From: UBA12481 sp942493265
GTDB taxonomy: Bacteria; Bacteroidota; Bacteroidia; Bacteroidales; UBA12481
Assembly: GCA_942493265.1 (NCBI GenBank)
Contig: OW818688.1
Location: forward strand, 620,001-684,000
Length of the DNA stretch: 64,000 nucleotides
Direction: 5' to 3'
The position numbers were made by a program, and so were the translations under genes. Numbering within the stretch: position 1 is the first letter of the stretch; each line of letters starts with the position of its first letter. Below are positions 1 to 7,350 of the stretch, one piece after another. The notes under the pieces were generated by a model. The model worked only from the letters and a program-made list of their open reading frames with translations, made no database searches and had not been told where the DNA came from.

Positions 1-666
1 GACTTTCAAATCCTGAATTTTATCTCCGGCAGGAGTGAATGTTCCGACTTTTGATCCCAGGTCGAACTCCCGGTCCTTATCGGCACCATACTCTTTATAT
101 TTAGCCAGCAGGATATCTTTTCCGTCGATTTTGAGTTCCAGATCATCGGCCCAAAGCTGGCCGGATCCGGTGAGGATGGCCCCGAAGCTGATTTTTTTTG
201 CTAATCCGGAAAGAGGCATTTTAAGGGTGTATTGGGTCCAGCCTGAATTTCCCGGAACTTTCCTTCCGGTTATCCGGGAAGTTTCGGACTCCCCCGAAAC
301 GAAATCAATCCTCAACAGCAAATCTGCCCCTCCCCTTTTCATTCCGTGGGTTTTCAGCCAGGCTTTCAGTTCAATCTCCTCCCCCTGCAAAATTGCCGGG
401 AACTGGTTAGTTAGGGAATAGGAAGATCCGGATTTCCACGCCGGTGAAGATTCAATGCGAACAGCTCTTTTTCCACTGCGGGTGATAACCGTATCGATCG
501 CAACAGTGTATCCATCACCCATTTGAATCCAATAATCGGGTAGGCTGCGCTGGAGGTTTGCTTTCTCAAAACCCAGGTTGAATCTCGACATATCGATCAA
601 TTTCTGACCGAAAGCATTAAAAATCAGGAAGAACATCAGAATAAACAGCAGGCTTGTGCGTTTCAT
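1..666 (-). CDS. Secreted S41-type protease-like protein, N-terminal part (cut by window edge)
   Basis: Reading leftward from the ATG at 664-666 gives 222 open codons with no stop before the window edge, so the C-terminal part is missing. It opens with a signal peptide (MKRTSLLFILMFFLIFNAFG) and continues as a beta-sandwich domain with phrases such as NLGFEKAN, GDGYTVAIDT, SGKRAVRIES and LWADDLELKIDGKDI. This carbohydrate-binding-like domain usually precedes the catalytic domain of Bacteroidota S41 peptidases and erythromycin-esterase-like proteins. The last visible residues, DKIQDLKV, resemble the start of the S41 segment, hence the call. The catalytic Ser/Lys region is outside the window, so the enzyme class is inferred. 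It is transcribed away from the cold-shock gene. Confidence 0.6.
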   Translation of the reverse strand, partial: MKRTSLLFILMFFLIFNAFGQKLIDMSRFNLGFEKANLQRSLPDYWIQMGDGYTVAIDTVITRSGKRAVRIESSPAWKSGSSYSLTNQFPAILQGEEIELKAWLKTHGMKRGGADLLLRIDFVSGESETSRITGRKVPGNSGWTQYTLKMPLSGLAKKISFGAILTGSGQLWADDLELKIDGKDILLAKYKEYGADKDREFDLGSKVGTFTPAGDKIQDLKV

Positions 667-801
667 GTTAAAACTTTCAGTAATTATACTTGATAACCCT
701 TTCTCTACCCTATATAGATGTATTGAAAGTGGCCCATTGGAAAAAAAAGTGAAGATTTTTCACTTCCGGGTCAATAATATCCTAAGTATGAAAAATATAC
801 C

Positions 802-930
802 TATCTTTGACCCCGAAAATGCAAAAGTACTCACGATAAGGCCCATCCTAAAACAAATCACCTGATCAGGTGTTCCTCACCCAATTGTACATCACCCAAC
901 TGAAATTTTTTTATCAATAATTTTTATATC
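802..930 (+). promoter_or_regulatory. Promoter and long leader of the cold-shock gene
   Basis: TATCTTTG at 802-809 fits the Bacteroidota -7 consensus TAxxTTTG; no good -33 TTTG lies 19-20 nt upstream. Transcription starting near 817 would give a leader of about 115 nt, as is usual for cold-shock mRNAs. The leader holds a perfect 14-bp palindrome, CACCTGATCAGGTG (859-872), then two copies of TCACCCAA before an A/T-rich stretch at the start codon. The same TATCTTTGACCCC string recurs at 29608, before the kelch lipoprotein gene. Confidence 0.5.
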
Positions 931-1122
931 ATGAAAACAGGAAAAGTAAAATTCTTTAATAACGACAAAGGGTTCGGTTTCATTAAAGATAACGACAGCA
1001 ACGAAGAATTTTTCGTTCACCACTCCAATCTGATCGACAGCATTAAAGAAGATGACGAAGTCACTTTCGATGTTGAGCAGGGAAAAAAAGGAATGGCAGC
1101 CGTTAAGGTTAAGAAAGTATAA
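931..1122 (+). CDS. Cold-shock domain protein (CspA family)
   Basis: This 63-residue protein is a single OB-fold cold-shock domain. It has the RNP1 motif (KGFGFIKD) and the RNP2 motif (EFFVHHSNL), which bind single-stranded RNA and DNA through aromatic side chains. Such proteins melt mRNA structure and act as RNA chaperones in the cytoplasm. The length is normal for the family. The start follows an A/T-rich stretch without a Shine-Dalgarno sequence, as usual in this phylum. It is monocistronic with a long structured leader, which suggests control at the mRNA level. Confidence 0.95.
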   Translation: MKTGKVKFFNNDKGFGFIKDNDSNEEFFVHHSNLIDSIKEDDEVTFDVEQGKKGMAAVKVKKV

Positions 1123-1508
1123 GGAGTCGCTCTTAGGCTTCCACTAAGCGTCAAGAGGTCCCCGCCTTTGCGGGGATGGCAAGTGATCTTGTCAACATTT
1201 ATTTGTCAGGAACTGTTTTCCGGCCTTTTGGCCGGAACGATATTTACTTAGGATCACTTGTCACTCTTCCGCATTACGCATTCAGCAACCAGCTTTCTCG
1301 ATTCCCCCATCCATCCCCGGATTGGGAGCAGCAAACAATTCTATCATTTGTATCAGGTCCGATAACGATTCACTGAAATTAATCTTTCGTGAATATTCCA
1401 TACAGTTGTGATGGATTACTGATGAGTTCAAAACTATCTTCAGTTTCTTTTCTGCCTCATTGGGCGTAAACTAGCCCGGGCTGTCGATGATCATCCGGTT
1501 AATCGCAT
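1123..1508. repeat. Gene-free stretch with REP palindrome and hairpins
   Basis: I see no convincing gene here. The stretch holds a REP-like palindrome (TCCCCGC/GCGGGGA, 1159-1176), a strong hairpin (TTCCGGCC-TTTT-GGCCGGAA, 1218-1237), and an outer inverted repeat CAAGTGATC/GATCACTTG (about 1180 and 1252) that encloses the hairpin. A 66-codon open frame at 1176-1376 runs through these structures and resembles nothing known, so I treat it as chance. From 1377 to 1508 I see nothing. Confidence 0.55.
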
Positions 1509-1826
1509 TCAGTACAATCCTTTTAACTGGTAGCGGCCAATATTCCGGTATTGCAAGTCCCGAGAACACAGGCGGTTGATGAAGGCTCCAGAATGAAACC
1601 GGCTGAAGGTTAAGTGTGATGAGTGGGATACCCGTTTTTTCATGGGCGATCCGGGCACCCGGGAGCCCAGCAGGTAAAAACCAATTCCGGCCGCCTCAGC
1701 GCCATCACGAAAGAATTCACTGGTGATGAGAGTTACCCGGTGTCCGCGGGATTTAAGAGCAGCGCCTGCCGTCAGAAAGGGATTAACATCACCGGCACTG
1801 CCGATACTGAGCAGGAGGTAGTTCAT
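1509..1826 (-). pseudogene. 5' remnant of a UGT-like glycosyltransferase
   Basis: The first ~55 residues (MNYLLLSIGSAGDVNPF, then ALKSRGHRVTLITSEFF) match the N-terminal Rossmann half of GT1/GT28-type glycosyltransferases, including the GSAGDV loop and the GHRVTL strand. After about residue 60 the similarity ends and a low-complexity tail runs to a stop at 105 codons, whereas family members have about 400. The donor-binding C-terminal half is absent from the sequence towards the cold-shock gene. I infer a truncated, non-functional gene left by a deletion. Confidence 0.65.
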
Positions 1827-1881
1827 GGATTAAAATATCAGGCACTATAAAGATACACTTTGGCGGATCAATCGTTGCCCG

Positions 1882-2790
1882 TCACTTCTTTTTCAGCAGG
1901 GAAGGCACTATCGAGACCACCAGAATCAGCAGGATGATCCCCAGCGAAAGCCCGATCGGAATTTTATAAATATCGGTCAGGAGCATTTTGCCTCCGACAA
2001 AAACCAGGATCGCAGCCAGTCCGTAGTGCAGATAAGTGAACAGGTGCATGAGTCCGGCAAGGGCAAAGTAGAGCGACCGCAATCCGAGAATGGCAAATAC
2101 GTTGGAGGTATAAACGATGAACGGATCGCTGGTGATTGCCAGGATTGCAGGAATGGAATCCACGGCAAATATGAGGTCGGTGAACTCAATCAGGATCAGA
2201 ACGATAAACAGTGGCGTTGCGGCCATTTTCCCGGCCTGACGCACCCAGAATTTACTTCCGTGGTATTCATTGGTCACCGGAAAGAGCTTTTTAAATCCCC
2301 TGACCACCGGATTTTTTTCGGGATCGATCTTGGTCCCTTTATTCAAAGCCATCCGGATACCTGTAAATATCAGGAAAGCACCGAAAATATAGATGATCCA
2401 GTGAAACTTTACGATGAGTGTTGTGCCGGCAACGATAAAGGCCGCGCGCATGAGCAGAGCTCCCAGTATCCCCCAGAAGAGCACTTTATGCTGATATTTT
2501 GCGGGAACCTGAAAATAGGAGAAGAGCAGAACGAATACAAAAATATTATCTACGCTCAACGATTTTTCGATCAGGTAGCCGGTAAGAAACTGCAGGCCCA
2601 CTACCGGTCCTTTCCAGAAATAGATGATCAGATTGAAGATTAACGCCAGTCCGATCCATACACCGCTCCAGGTTAGCGCCTCCTTCATTTTCACCTCGTG
2701 CGTGTTCCTGTGAAAAACGCCCAGATCGAGTGCCAGCATCAGCAGCACAAAAAGGTTAAATCCCACCCAAACATAAATTTGCTCGCTCAT
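1882..2790 (-). CDS. TerC/Alx family integral membrane protein
   Basis: This 302-residue protein has about nine hydrophobic segments. It carries the TerC family core, an acidic intramembrane signature (EFTDLIFAVDSIPAILAIT) followed by FAILGLRSLYF. TerC/Alx proteins sit in the inner membrane; E. coli Alx and relatives have been linked to manganese export and TerC to tellurite resistance and metallation of secreted proteins. The length and the short cytoplasmic loop near residues 155-180 suit the Alx branch. In some bacteria the family is controlled by a yybP-ykoY manganese riboswitch, but I see none upstream; the upstream region holds the 10-bp tandem repeat instead. The substrate here is not known. 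Confidence 0.9.
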   Translation of the reverse strand: MSEQIYVWVGFNLFVLLMLALDLGVFHRNTHEVKMKEALTWSGVWIGLALIFNLIIYFWKGPVVGLQFLTGYLIEKSLSVDNIFVFVLLFSYFQVPAKYQHKVLFWGILGALLMRAAFIVAGTTLIVKFHWIIYIFGAFLIFTGIRMALNKGTKIDPEKNPVVRGFKKLFPVTNEYHGSKFWVRQAGKMAATPLFIVLILIEFTDLIFAVDSIPAILAITSDPFIVYTSNVFAILGLRSLYFALAGLMHLFTYLHYGLAAILVFVGGKMLLTDIYKIPIGLSLGIILLILVVSIVPSLLKKK

Positions 2791-2840
2791 TATTCCCTTG
2801 ATTTCTTAATTATTAACCCTCTAACATCCCAACACCCCCA

Positions 2841-2970
2841 TTTGTTCCGCTTCCTTCCGCTTTCTTCCGCTTTCTTCCGCCTCGTTCCGTTTTGTTCCGT
2901 CTCGTTCCGTTTTCTTCCGTTTTCTTCCGTTTTCTTCCGTTTCTTTCCGTTTCTTTCCGATTTGTTCCGT
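2841..2970. repeat. Thirteen 10-bp tandem repeats (TTTCTTCCGT-like)
   Basis: Thirteen units in perfect 10-bp register, each ending TTCCG followed by C or T; the first five bases vary (TTTG, TTCC, TTTC, CTCG). The array fills the space between the divergent terC and DEAD-box helicase genes. Because 10 bp is close to a helical turn, the T-tracts are in phase, a layout known to curve DNA. All frames through it are open on the minus strand and would encode a Lys/Arg/Glu-rich repeat, but no start or homology supports a gene. Confidence 0.85.
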
Positions 2971-3100
2971 TTCACGAAAATACCCAATTATGCCCCCCTG
3001 CGACATTAAACAAATAATAACTACCTTTGTCGCCAATATGTTACATTTCACACACTGAGGCCTTCCTTACATATATTGCTCCGACCGGCCTTATTATATC

Positions 3101-4390
3101 ATGTCCATGTCATTCGAGAATTTGAATTTAGCTGAGCCTATTCAGAGGGCCTTAAGATCTGAAGGTTACACACAACCCACACCTGTACAGGAACAAGCCA
3201 TCCCGATCCTCCTGGATCACAAAGATTTGCTTGCATGCGCACAGACCGGCACCGGAAAAACGGCTGCCTTTTCGATTCCGATTATTCAGTCGCTGCTTGA
3301 TGATCCAGCCGATCCCAGCCGGTCGCGCCAGATCAAAGCGCTGATTCTTTGTCCAACCCGTGAGCTGGCCGCACAGATCGGTCAGAATTTCAATTCATAC
3401 GCCCGGTTTACCTCCATTCGCAGTGCCGTAATATTTGGCGGTGTTCCGCAGGGCTCTCAGGAATCCGCCCTGATAAAAGGAATTGATGTATTGATCGCCA
3501 CGCCGGGCCGCCTGCTCGACCTGATGGGCCAGGGATATATACATCTTGGGAACATCAACTGGTTTGTACTTGACGAAGCGGATCTGATGCTCGATATGGG
3601 CTTTATCCCGGATATCAAGCGGATCATTGCCAAACTTCCATCGAAGCGCCAATCGGTATTCCTTTCGGCCACAATGCCTCCCGAGGCTATGAGGTTATCG
3701 AAAAGCATACTTCAGAATCCTGAAAAGGTAGATGTAACCGAACAGCTATCCAGTGCCGACAGTATTGATCAAACCCTATATTTTATCGGTAAAAATGATA
3801 AAAATTCGCTGCTGGTTTCAATACTGAAGAGAGCGAAAAGCAGTAATGCCCTGATCTTCACACGTACTAAAACCAGTGCCGACCGGGTCGCGAGAGGCCT
3901 GACGCAGGCCGGTATCCGGGCAGAAGCCATCCATGGCAACAAGGCCCAATTCTCCAGGATCAAATCCCTGAGTGATTTCAAGCACAACATTACCCGCGTG
4001 CTGGTAGCCACGGACATAGCAGCCCGAGGGATCGACGTAAGCAATCTTTCGATGGTGATCAATTACGAGCTTCCCAATGTGCCTGATATGTATATCCACC
4101 GCATCGGGCGCACGGGCCGTGCAGGTGCCGGCGGAATCGCAATATCATTCTGCGATGTGGATGAAAGGAGATATCTGAAAGAGATCGAGAAAATGCTCGG
4201 GAAGAGTATCCCAGAAGCAACTGATCGTCCGGCTGAAAGAAACTCAAGAGAGCCCCGCACTCATGCACGGGTTCAGGGGAATGCCCCGGTTCAGGCACCG
4301 TCCCGGTCTCAGGAACCTGAGGAAAGCAGGCCGCCGCTCACCCTTGTTCTGCGAAAAAATATTTCAGTACCTGAAGAGCGTTCAGTGTAA
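3101..4390 (+). CDS. DEAD-box ATP-dependent RNA helicase (RhlE-like)
   Basis: This 429-residue protein has all the superfamily-2 helicase motifs in order: Q motif (FENLNL, PTPVQEQAI), motif I AQTGTGKT (about residue 48), PTRELAAQ, TPGRLLDL, motif II DEAD, motif III SAT, then HGNKAQ, VATDIAARGIDV and HRIGRTGRAG in the second RecA domain. The tail of about 65 residues is basic and Pro/Arg-rich, as in RhlE/CsdA-type helicases that act on structured RNA and ribosome assembly. The start is ATG 3101; ATG 3107 is possible. Its last 53 bases overlap the convergent gene at 4338-5354. Confidence 0.95.
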   Translation: MSMSFENLNLAEPIQRALRSEGYTQPTPVQEQAIPILLDHKDLLACAQTGTGKTAAFSIPIIQSLLDDPADPSRSRQIKALILCPTRELAAQIGQNFNSYARFTSIRSAVIFGGVPQGSQESALIKGIDVLIATPGRLLDLMGQGYIHLGNINWFVLDEADLMLDMGFIPDIKRIIAKLPSKRQSVFLSATMPPEAMRLSKSILQNPEKVDVTEQLSSADSIDQTLYFIGKNDKNSLLVSILKRAKSSNALIFTRTKTSADRVARGLTQAGIRAEAIHGNKAQFSRIKSLSDFKHNITRVLVATDIAARGIDVSNLSMVINYELPNVPDMYIHRIGRTGRAGAGGIAISFCDVDERRYLKEIEKMLGKSIPEATDRPAERNSREPRTHARVQGNAPVQAPSRSQEPEESRPPLTLVLRKNISVPEERSV

Positions 4391-5354
4391 TCCATTTTGA
4401 CGGCTTACCCTTCTTTTCGATATTGGCAATAAATTTCCCGTTGAAACTGTTCTCCAGGGTCCAGCGCCCCTGGTCATCCTGCTTTGATGCCACCAGATTT
4501 ATGGCATCAGTCATCCGATCATCCCGATAATTCAACTTGCTGAGGATCAGGAGAACTTCCAGTATATCCGACTGATACATCAGTGGAAATCCCAGCCTGA
4601 GCCATCCGGGTTTTGACACCAACTGATAATCGTGACTCTTTTTGTAGATATGGTGTGCCAGAAAATACTCAGAGCCGGCATGAATGGTTCGATTGGTTTC
4701 AGCAGACCGGGAGCCTTCCGGGATGTCTGCCAGTGCCTTAAGCGCCTTTACCGCACCCATATGGCAGGTATGCTTACCAAAACACATCTGATATTTGTCG
4801 TAAGGCCAACCTTTGGGAGGCTCGGTGTTTCCGTCATCGAACCGCTGGTATTGATTGATCCAGCCAATACCTTTCTGAACCCTTTCATCATTCAGATATC
4901 CCAGGCGGATCAGGCTCCAGACCATATTCCCCGTAAGGCACGGGATCACATAGCCGGGCAGTCCGCCTCCGGTTTTCTCACTTTTGTAGGCTGAAAAACC
5001 ACCGGATCCATGGTCCTGTGAATTTTCCAGAATAAATTCGCAAGCACGGGCAACCTGGGGATGATTCCCGTCGGCGCCCAATTCGGCGAGTATCATCAGC
5101 TGCCATACGGTTCCCTGATATTTCGCCACATAAAACCGGGATGGCTCACCCCAGCTGCCGTCACCATTCTGCCTGCTCAGAATTTCAGGTACAATGCCCG
5201 TAATCATGATATCCTGACGTGCCTGCACAACCTGCTCATCTTCTTCACTTTTCCCCATAATTCGTGTGAGTGTAAAATACCTTACCGACGGATTATCCGC
5301 TTCCAGCAACCATCCGGTTGGATCAGGCCTCTTTGTGAATACCAGGGAATTCAT
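4338..5354 (-). CDS. Prenyltransferase/squalene-cyclase-like alpha-toroid protein
   Basis: The protein is about 338 residues when started at the ATG at 5352-5354 (MNSLVFTKRPDPTGW); an upstream extension would run into tandem repeats and is unlikely. It shows repeated QNGDGSWG/QDDQGRWT-type segments and helices typical of the terpenoid cyclase/protein prenyltransferase alpha-alpha toroid. No signal peptide or DxDD cyclase motif is visible, so it may be a non-catalytic or unassigned member. Homologues are common in environmental bacteria as 'nitrogen-fixation' or 'prenyltransferase' proteins of unknown role. Its 3' end overlaps the helicase gene tail to tail by 53 bp. Confidence 0.75.
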   Translation of the reverse strand: MNSLVFTKRPDPTGWLLEADNPSVRYFTLTRIMGKSEEDEQVVQARQDIMITGIVPEILSRQNGDGSWGEPSRFYVAKYQGTVWQLMILAELGADGNHPQVARACEFILENSQDHGSGGFSAYKSEKTGGGLPGYVIPCLTGNMVWSLIRLGYLNDERVQKGIGWINQYQRFDDGNTEPPKGWPYDKYQMCFGKHTCHMGAVKALKALADIPEGSRSAETNRTIHAGSEYFLAHHIYKKSHDYQLVSKPGWLRLGFPLMYQSDILEVLLILSKLNYRDDRMTDAINLVASKQDDQGRWTLENSFNGKFIANIEKKGKPSKWITLNALQVLKYFFAEQG

Positions 5355-5411
5355 AGAGTACAATATTAGGGTACGAAAATTTAAAGAAAATTGCTGAGAC
5401 TGCCAAGAGCT

Positions 5412-5507
5412 GTCACTCGTCACTCGTCACTCGTCACTTGTCACTTGTCACTTCTTCCGCTTCACGCTTCTTCCGCCTCACGCCTCTTCCGTCTCACCCT
5501 TTTCCCT
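5412..5507. repeat. Heptamer array plus 16-bp repeat array
   Basis: Six contiguous 7-bp units (GTCACTC x3, GTCACTT x3) occupy 5412-5453. Directly after come about three 16-bp units of the type TTCCGCTTCACGCCTC (to about 5507). The same two families are adjacent again at 14850-14915 and, inverted, at 23049-23115. The array separates the divergent genes ending and starting at 5354 and 5519 and may contain or flank their promoters. Confidence 0.85.
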
Positions 5508-5518
5508 ATCTTCGCTTT

Positions 5519-6505
5519 ATGACAAATCGCACATACAATTGGGGTATTCTTGGCTGCGGCAAGATTGCCGCTAAGTTCAGCCAGGATCTTAAATTGCTGC
5601 CCAATGCCCGGCTTTATGGTGCAGCATCGCGTGACCTGGAAAAATCGAAAACATTCGCATCAAAACATGGTTTTGAAAAAGCTTACGGCAGCTATGAAGA
5701 GATGGCCGCTGATCCGAATGTGGACGTCGTATACATTGCCACCCCCCATTCGCATCACTGCGATCATACAATACTTTGTCTGGAACACGGTAAGGCTGTG
5801 ATCGTTGAGAAGGCTTTTGCTCTCACGGCGGGTCAGGCTGCCGAAATGATCGGTGCAGCCCGCCGGAATCAGGCATTTTTGATGGAAGCTTTCTGGACAC
5901 GGTTCCAGCCATCGTTTAAAAAAGCACTTGAAGTAATGAAATCCGGGGAGTTGGGAAGGGCGCTTATGATGCGTTCGGAATTCTGTTTTTACTCTCCCTA
6001 CATTCCTGAAAGCCGGTTGTACAACATGAGCCTGGGCGGCGGTGCCCTGCTTGATATTGGAGTTTATCCGGTATTCTGGGCCCTTCAGGCTTTTGGAAAT
6101 CCATCTGAAATTCAGGTAACAGCCGAACTGGCTCCGACCGGTGCCGACCGAAGCATTGCCATGACCTTTAAATTCCCAGGGGGCGAGATTGCCCAGCTGG
6201 CCTCGAGTATTGCCGTTTGCAGTGACACTCAAACGGAGATCTGGTGTGAAAAGGGATTTATCCGGGTTCGGCGCATAGATCCATCGACTGTGAAAGTTAC
6301 GATTTCACGGAAAGACCAATCAGAAGAAGATCTAATATTCCATACAGAATCCGGATTCGGATTATTCCGTGAAGCACAGCATGTTATGGAGTGCCTCGAT
6401 GCCGGTTTACAGGAAAGCCCTGAGCTCCCCCTGTCTTTCTCACTGGAGCAGATGCATCTGCTCGACCGCATCCGGGAAATGGCCGGAATTCATTATAACA
6501 CCTGA
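5519..6505 (+). CDS. Gfo/Idh/MocA family NAD(P)-dependent oxidoreductase
   Basis: The 328-residue protein begins at ATG 5519 (MTNRTYNWGILGCGKIA); upstream codons lie in repeats. Its N-terminal Rossmann fold has GxGxxA-type GCGKIAAKF and the loop YIATPHSHH. The Lys-containing EKAF motif stands where the family has EKP, followed by a C-terminal alpha/beta substrate domain. The sequence pattern (LMEAFWTRFQP, GGGALLDIGVYP) is that of the dimeric dihydrodiol dehydrogenase/xylose dehydrogenase branch, which oxidises sugar hydroxyls with NAD(P). The DUF1080 gene follows after 22 bp on the same strand, suggesting joint work on keto-sugars. The exact substrate cannot be told. Confidence 0.9.
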   Translation: MTNRTYNWGILGCGKIAAKFSQDLKLLPNARLYGAASRDLEKSKTFASKHGFEKAYGSYEEMAADPNVDVVYIATPHSHHCDHTILCLEHGKAVIVEKAFALTAGQAAEMIGAARRNQAFLMEAFWTRFQPSFKKALEVMKSGELGRALMMRSEFCFYSPYIPESRLYNMSLGGGALLDIGVYPVFWALQAFGNPSEIQVTAELAPTGADRSIAMTFKFPGGEIAQLASSIAVCSDTQTEIWCEKGFIRVRRIDPSTVKVTISRKDQSEEDLIFHTESGFGLFREAQHVMECLDAGLQESPELPLSFSLEQMHLLDRIREMAGIHYNT

Positions 6506-6527
6506 TTATTTCATCAATACCCTGCAT

Positions 6528-7217
6528 ATGATCCCTGTAAAATTTGTTTTCCCACTTCTGTTCATGAGCATGATCGGGTGGCCAGTATCCGGTCAGGAAA
6601 AATCAATCAGTTTGTTTAACGGCAAAGATCTTACCGGATGGCATTCAGATGTACCTGAAAAAGATACAAATCCGGGTGCCAGAAACTCCTTCATAGTTCG
6701 CAACGGAATGCTGGTAAGTCTGGGAACCCCTGAGGGACATCTTATCACTGACACCATCTTTAAAAATTACCGGCTCGAAGTGGAATATCGTTTTGCCGGC
6801 GAGCCGGGCAATTGCGGCATTCTGCTGCATTGCTCCACGCCCCGTGCCCTGTATGCGATGTTTCCAAAATCCATTGAAGCGCAGCTGGAGCATAACAATG
6901 CCGGTGATTTCTGGTGCATTGTGGAGGATATCTCCGTGCCGGATATGGTGAAAAGACGCGGCCCTGAAGAAAAGTGGGGAATTGTTGAAGGCAAAAACCG
7001 CCGGGTGGAAAACCTGACGAACGATTCCGAGAAACCGGCAGGTGAATGGAATCAGATCGTGGTCGAATGCCTGGATGATAAAATCACCGTTTGGGTGAAT
7101 GGCGACCTGGTGAACAACGGATTCAACTGCACAGCCCGGAGCGGACAGATTGCCCTGCAGGCGGAGGGCAGTGAGGTGGAGTTCCGCAAAGTGGTGATGA
7201 CACCATTGAAGAGGTAA
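6528..7217 (+). CDS. Secreted DUF1080 (3-keto-disaccharide hydrolase-like) protein
   Basis: The 229-residue protein starts at ATG 6528 (MIPVKFVFPLLFMSMIGW), a typical signal peptide ending near GQE; a longer frame from 6369 overlaps the previous gene and is rejected. The mature part is one concanavalin-like jelly roll with DUF1080 hallmarks: SLFNGKDLTGW, RLEVEYRF, GNCGILLHC, EAQLEHNNAGDFW, and GEWNQIVVECL followed by VWVNGDLVNN. Family members hydrolyse 3-keto glucosides or bind glycans outside the cytoplasm. Standing just behind a Gfo/Idh/MocA oxidoreductase, it fits a 3-keto-glycoside route, although the oxidoreductase here lacks an export signal. Confidence 0.85.
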   Translation: MIPVKFVFPLLFMSMIGWPVSGQEKSISLFNGKDLTGWHSDVPEKDTNPGARNSFIVRNGMLVSLGTPEGHLITDTIFKNYRLEVEYRFAGEPGNCGILLHCSTPRALYAMFPKSIEAQLEHNNAGDFWCIVEDISVPDMVKRRGPEEKWGIVEGKNRRVENLTNDSEKPAGEWNQIVVECLDDKITVWVNGDLVNNGFNCTARSGQIALQAEGSEVEFRKVVMTPLKR

Positions 7218-7305
7218 GATCGCCGGCTCACCGCTATATCCCAAAGCCCTTAACCTAAAATAAGATGGTCTGGAAGCTAAAAGTCGTGATGGCCCTTCAC
7301 TAACT

Positions 7306-7350
7306 CACTGTGCCCCATATCAGTTGCCCCGGCCTTCAGAGGCTGTGTAA
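7306..7350. repeat. Left 45-bp outer inverted repeat of the IS pair
   Basis: The segment starting CACTGTGCCCCATATC is repeated in inverted orientation at 10783-10827 with a single difference (CACTGTGC versus CACTGTGT). Only its inner 13 bases (AGAGGCTGTGTAA) belong to each IS end; the outer 32 bases flank the pair and are not present between the two copies. This means the pair sits at the centre of what was a long palindrome. Confidence 0.85.

Noticed and set aside
656..865. 69-codon open frame opposite the S41-like gene start
   Set aside because: It covers the promoter and leader of csp and has no homology I can see.
1176..1376. 66-codon open frame after the cold-shock gene
   Set aside because: It runs through a REP and a strong hairpin, has no recognisable domain and no promoter or start context.
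2790..3051. Lys/Arg/Glu-rich open frames on both strands over the 10-bp array
   Set aside because: They are a by-product of a 10-bp repeat without stop codons; no start context and no family.
2791..3100. yybP-ykoY-type manganese riboswitch before the terC-like gene
   Set aside because: No conserved riboswitch core is visible; the space is filled by the 10-bp array.
5660..6232. 190-codon minus-strand frame
   Set aside because: It is the antisense shadow of the Gfo/Idh/MocA gene, whose motifs are clear on the plus strand.
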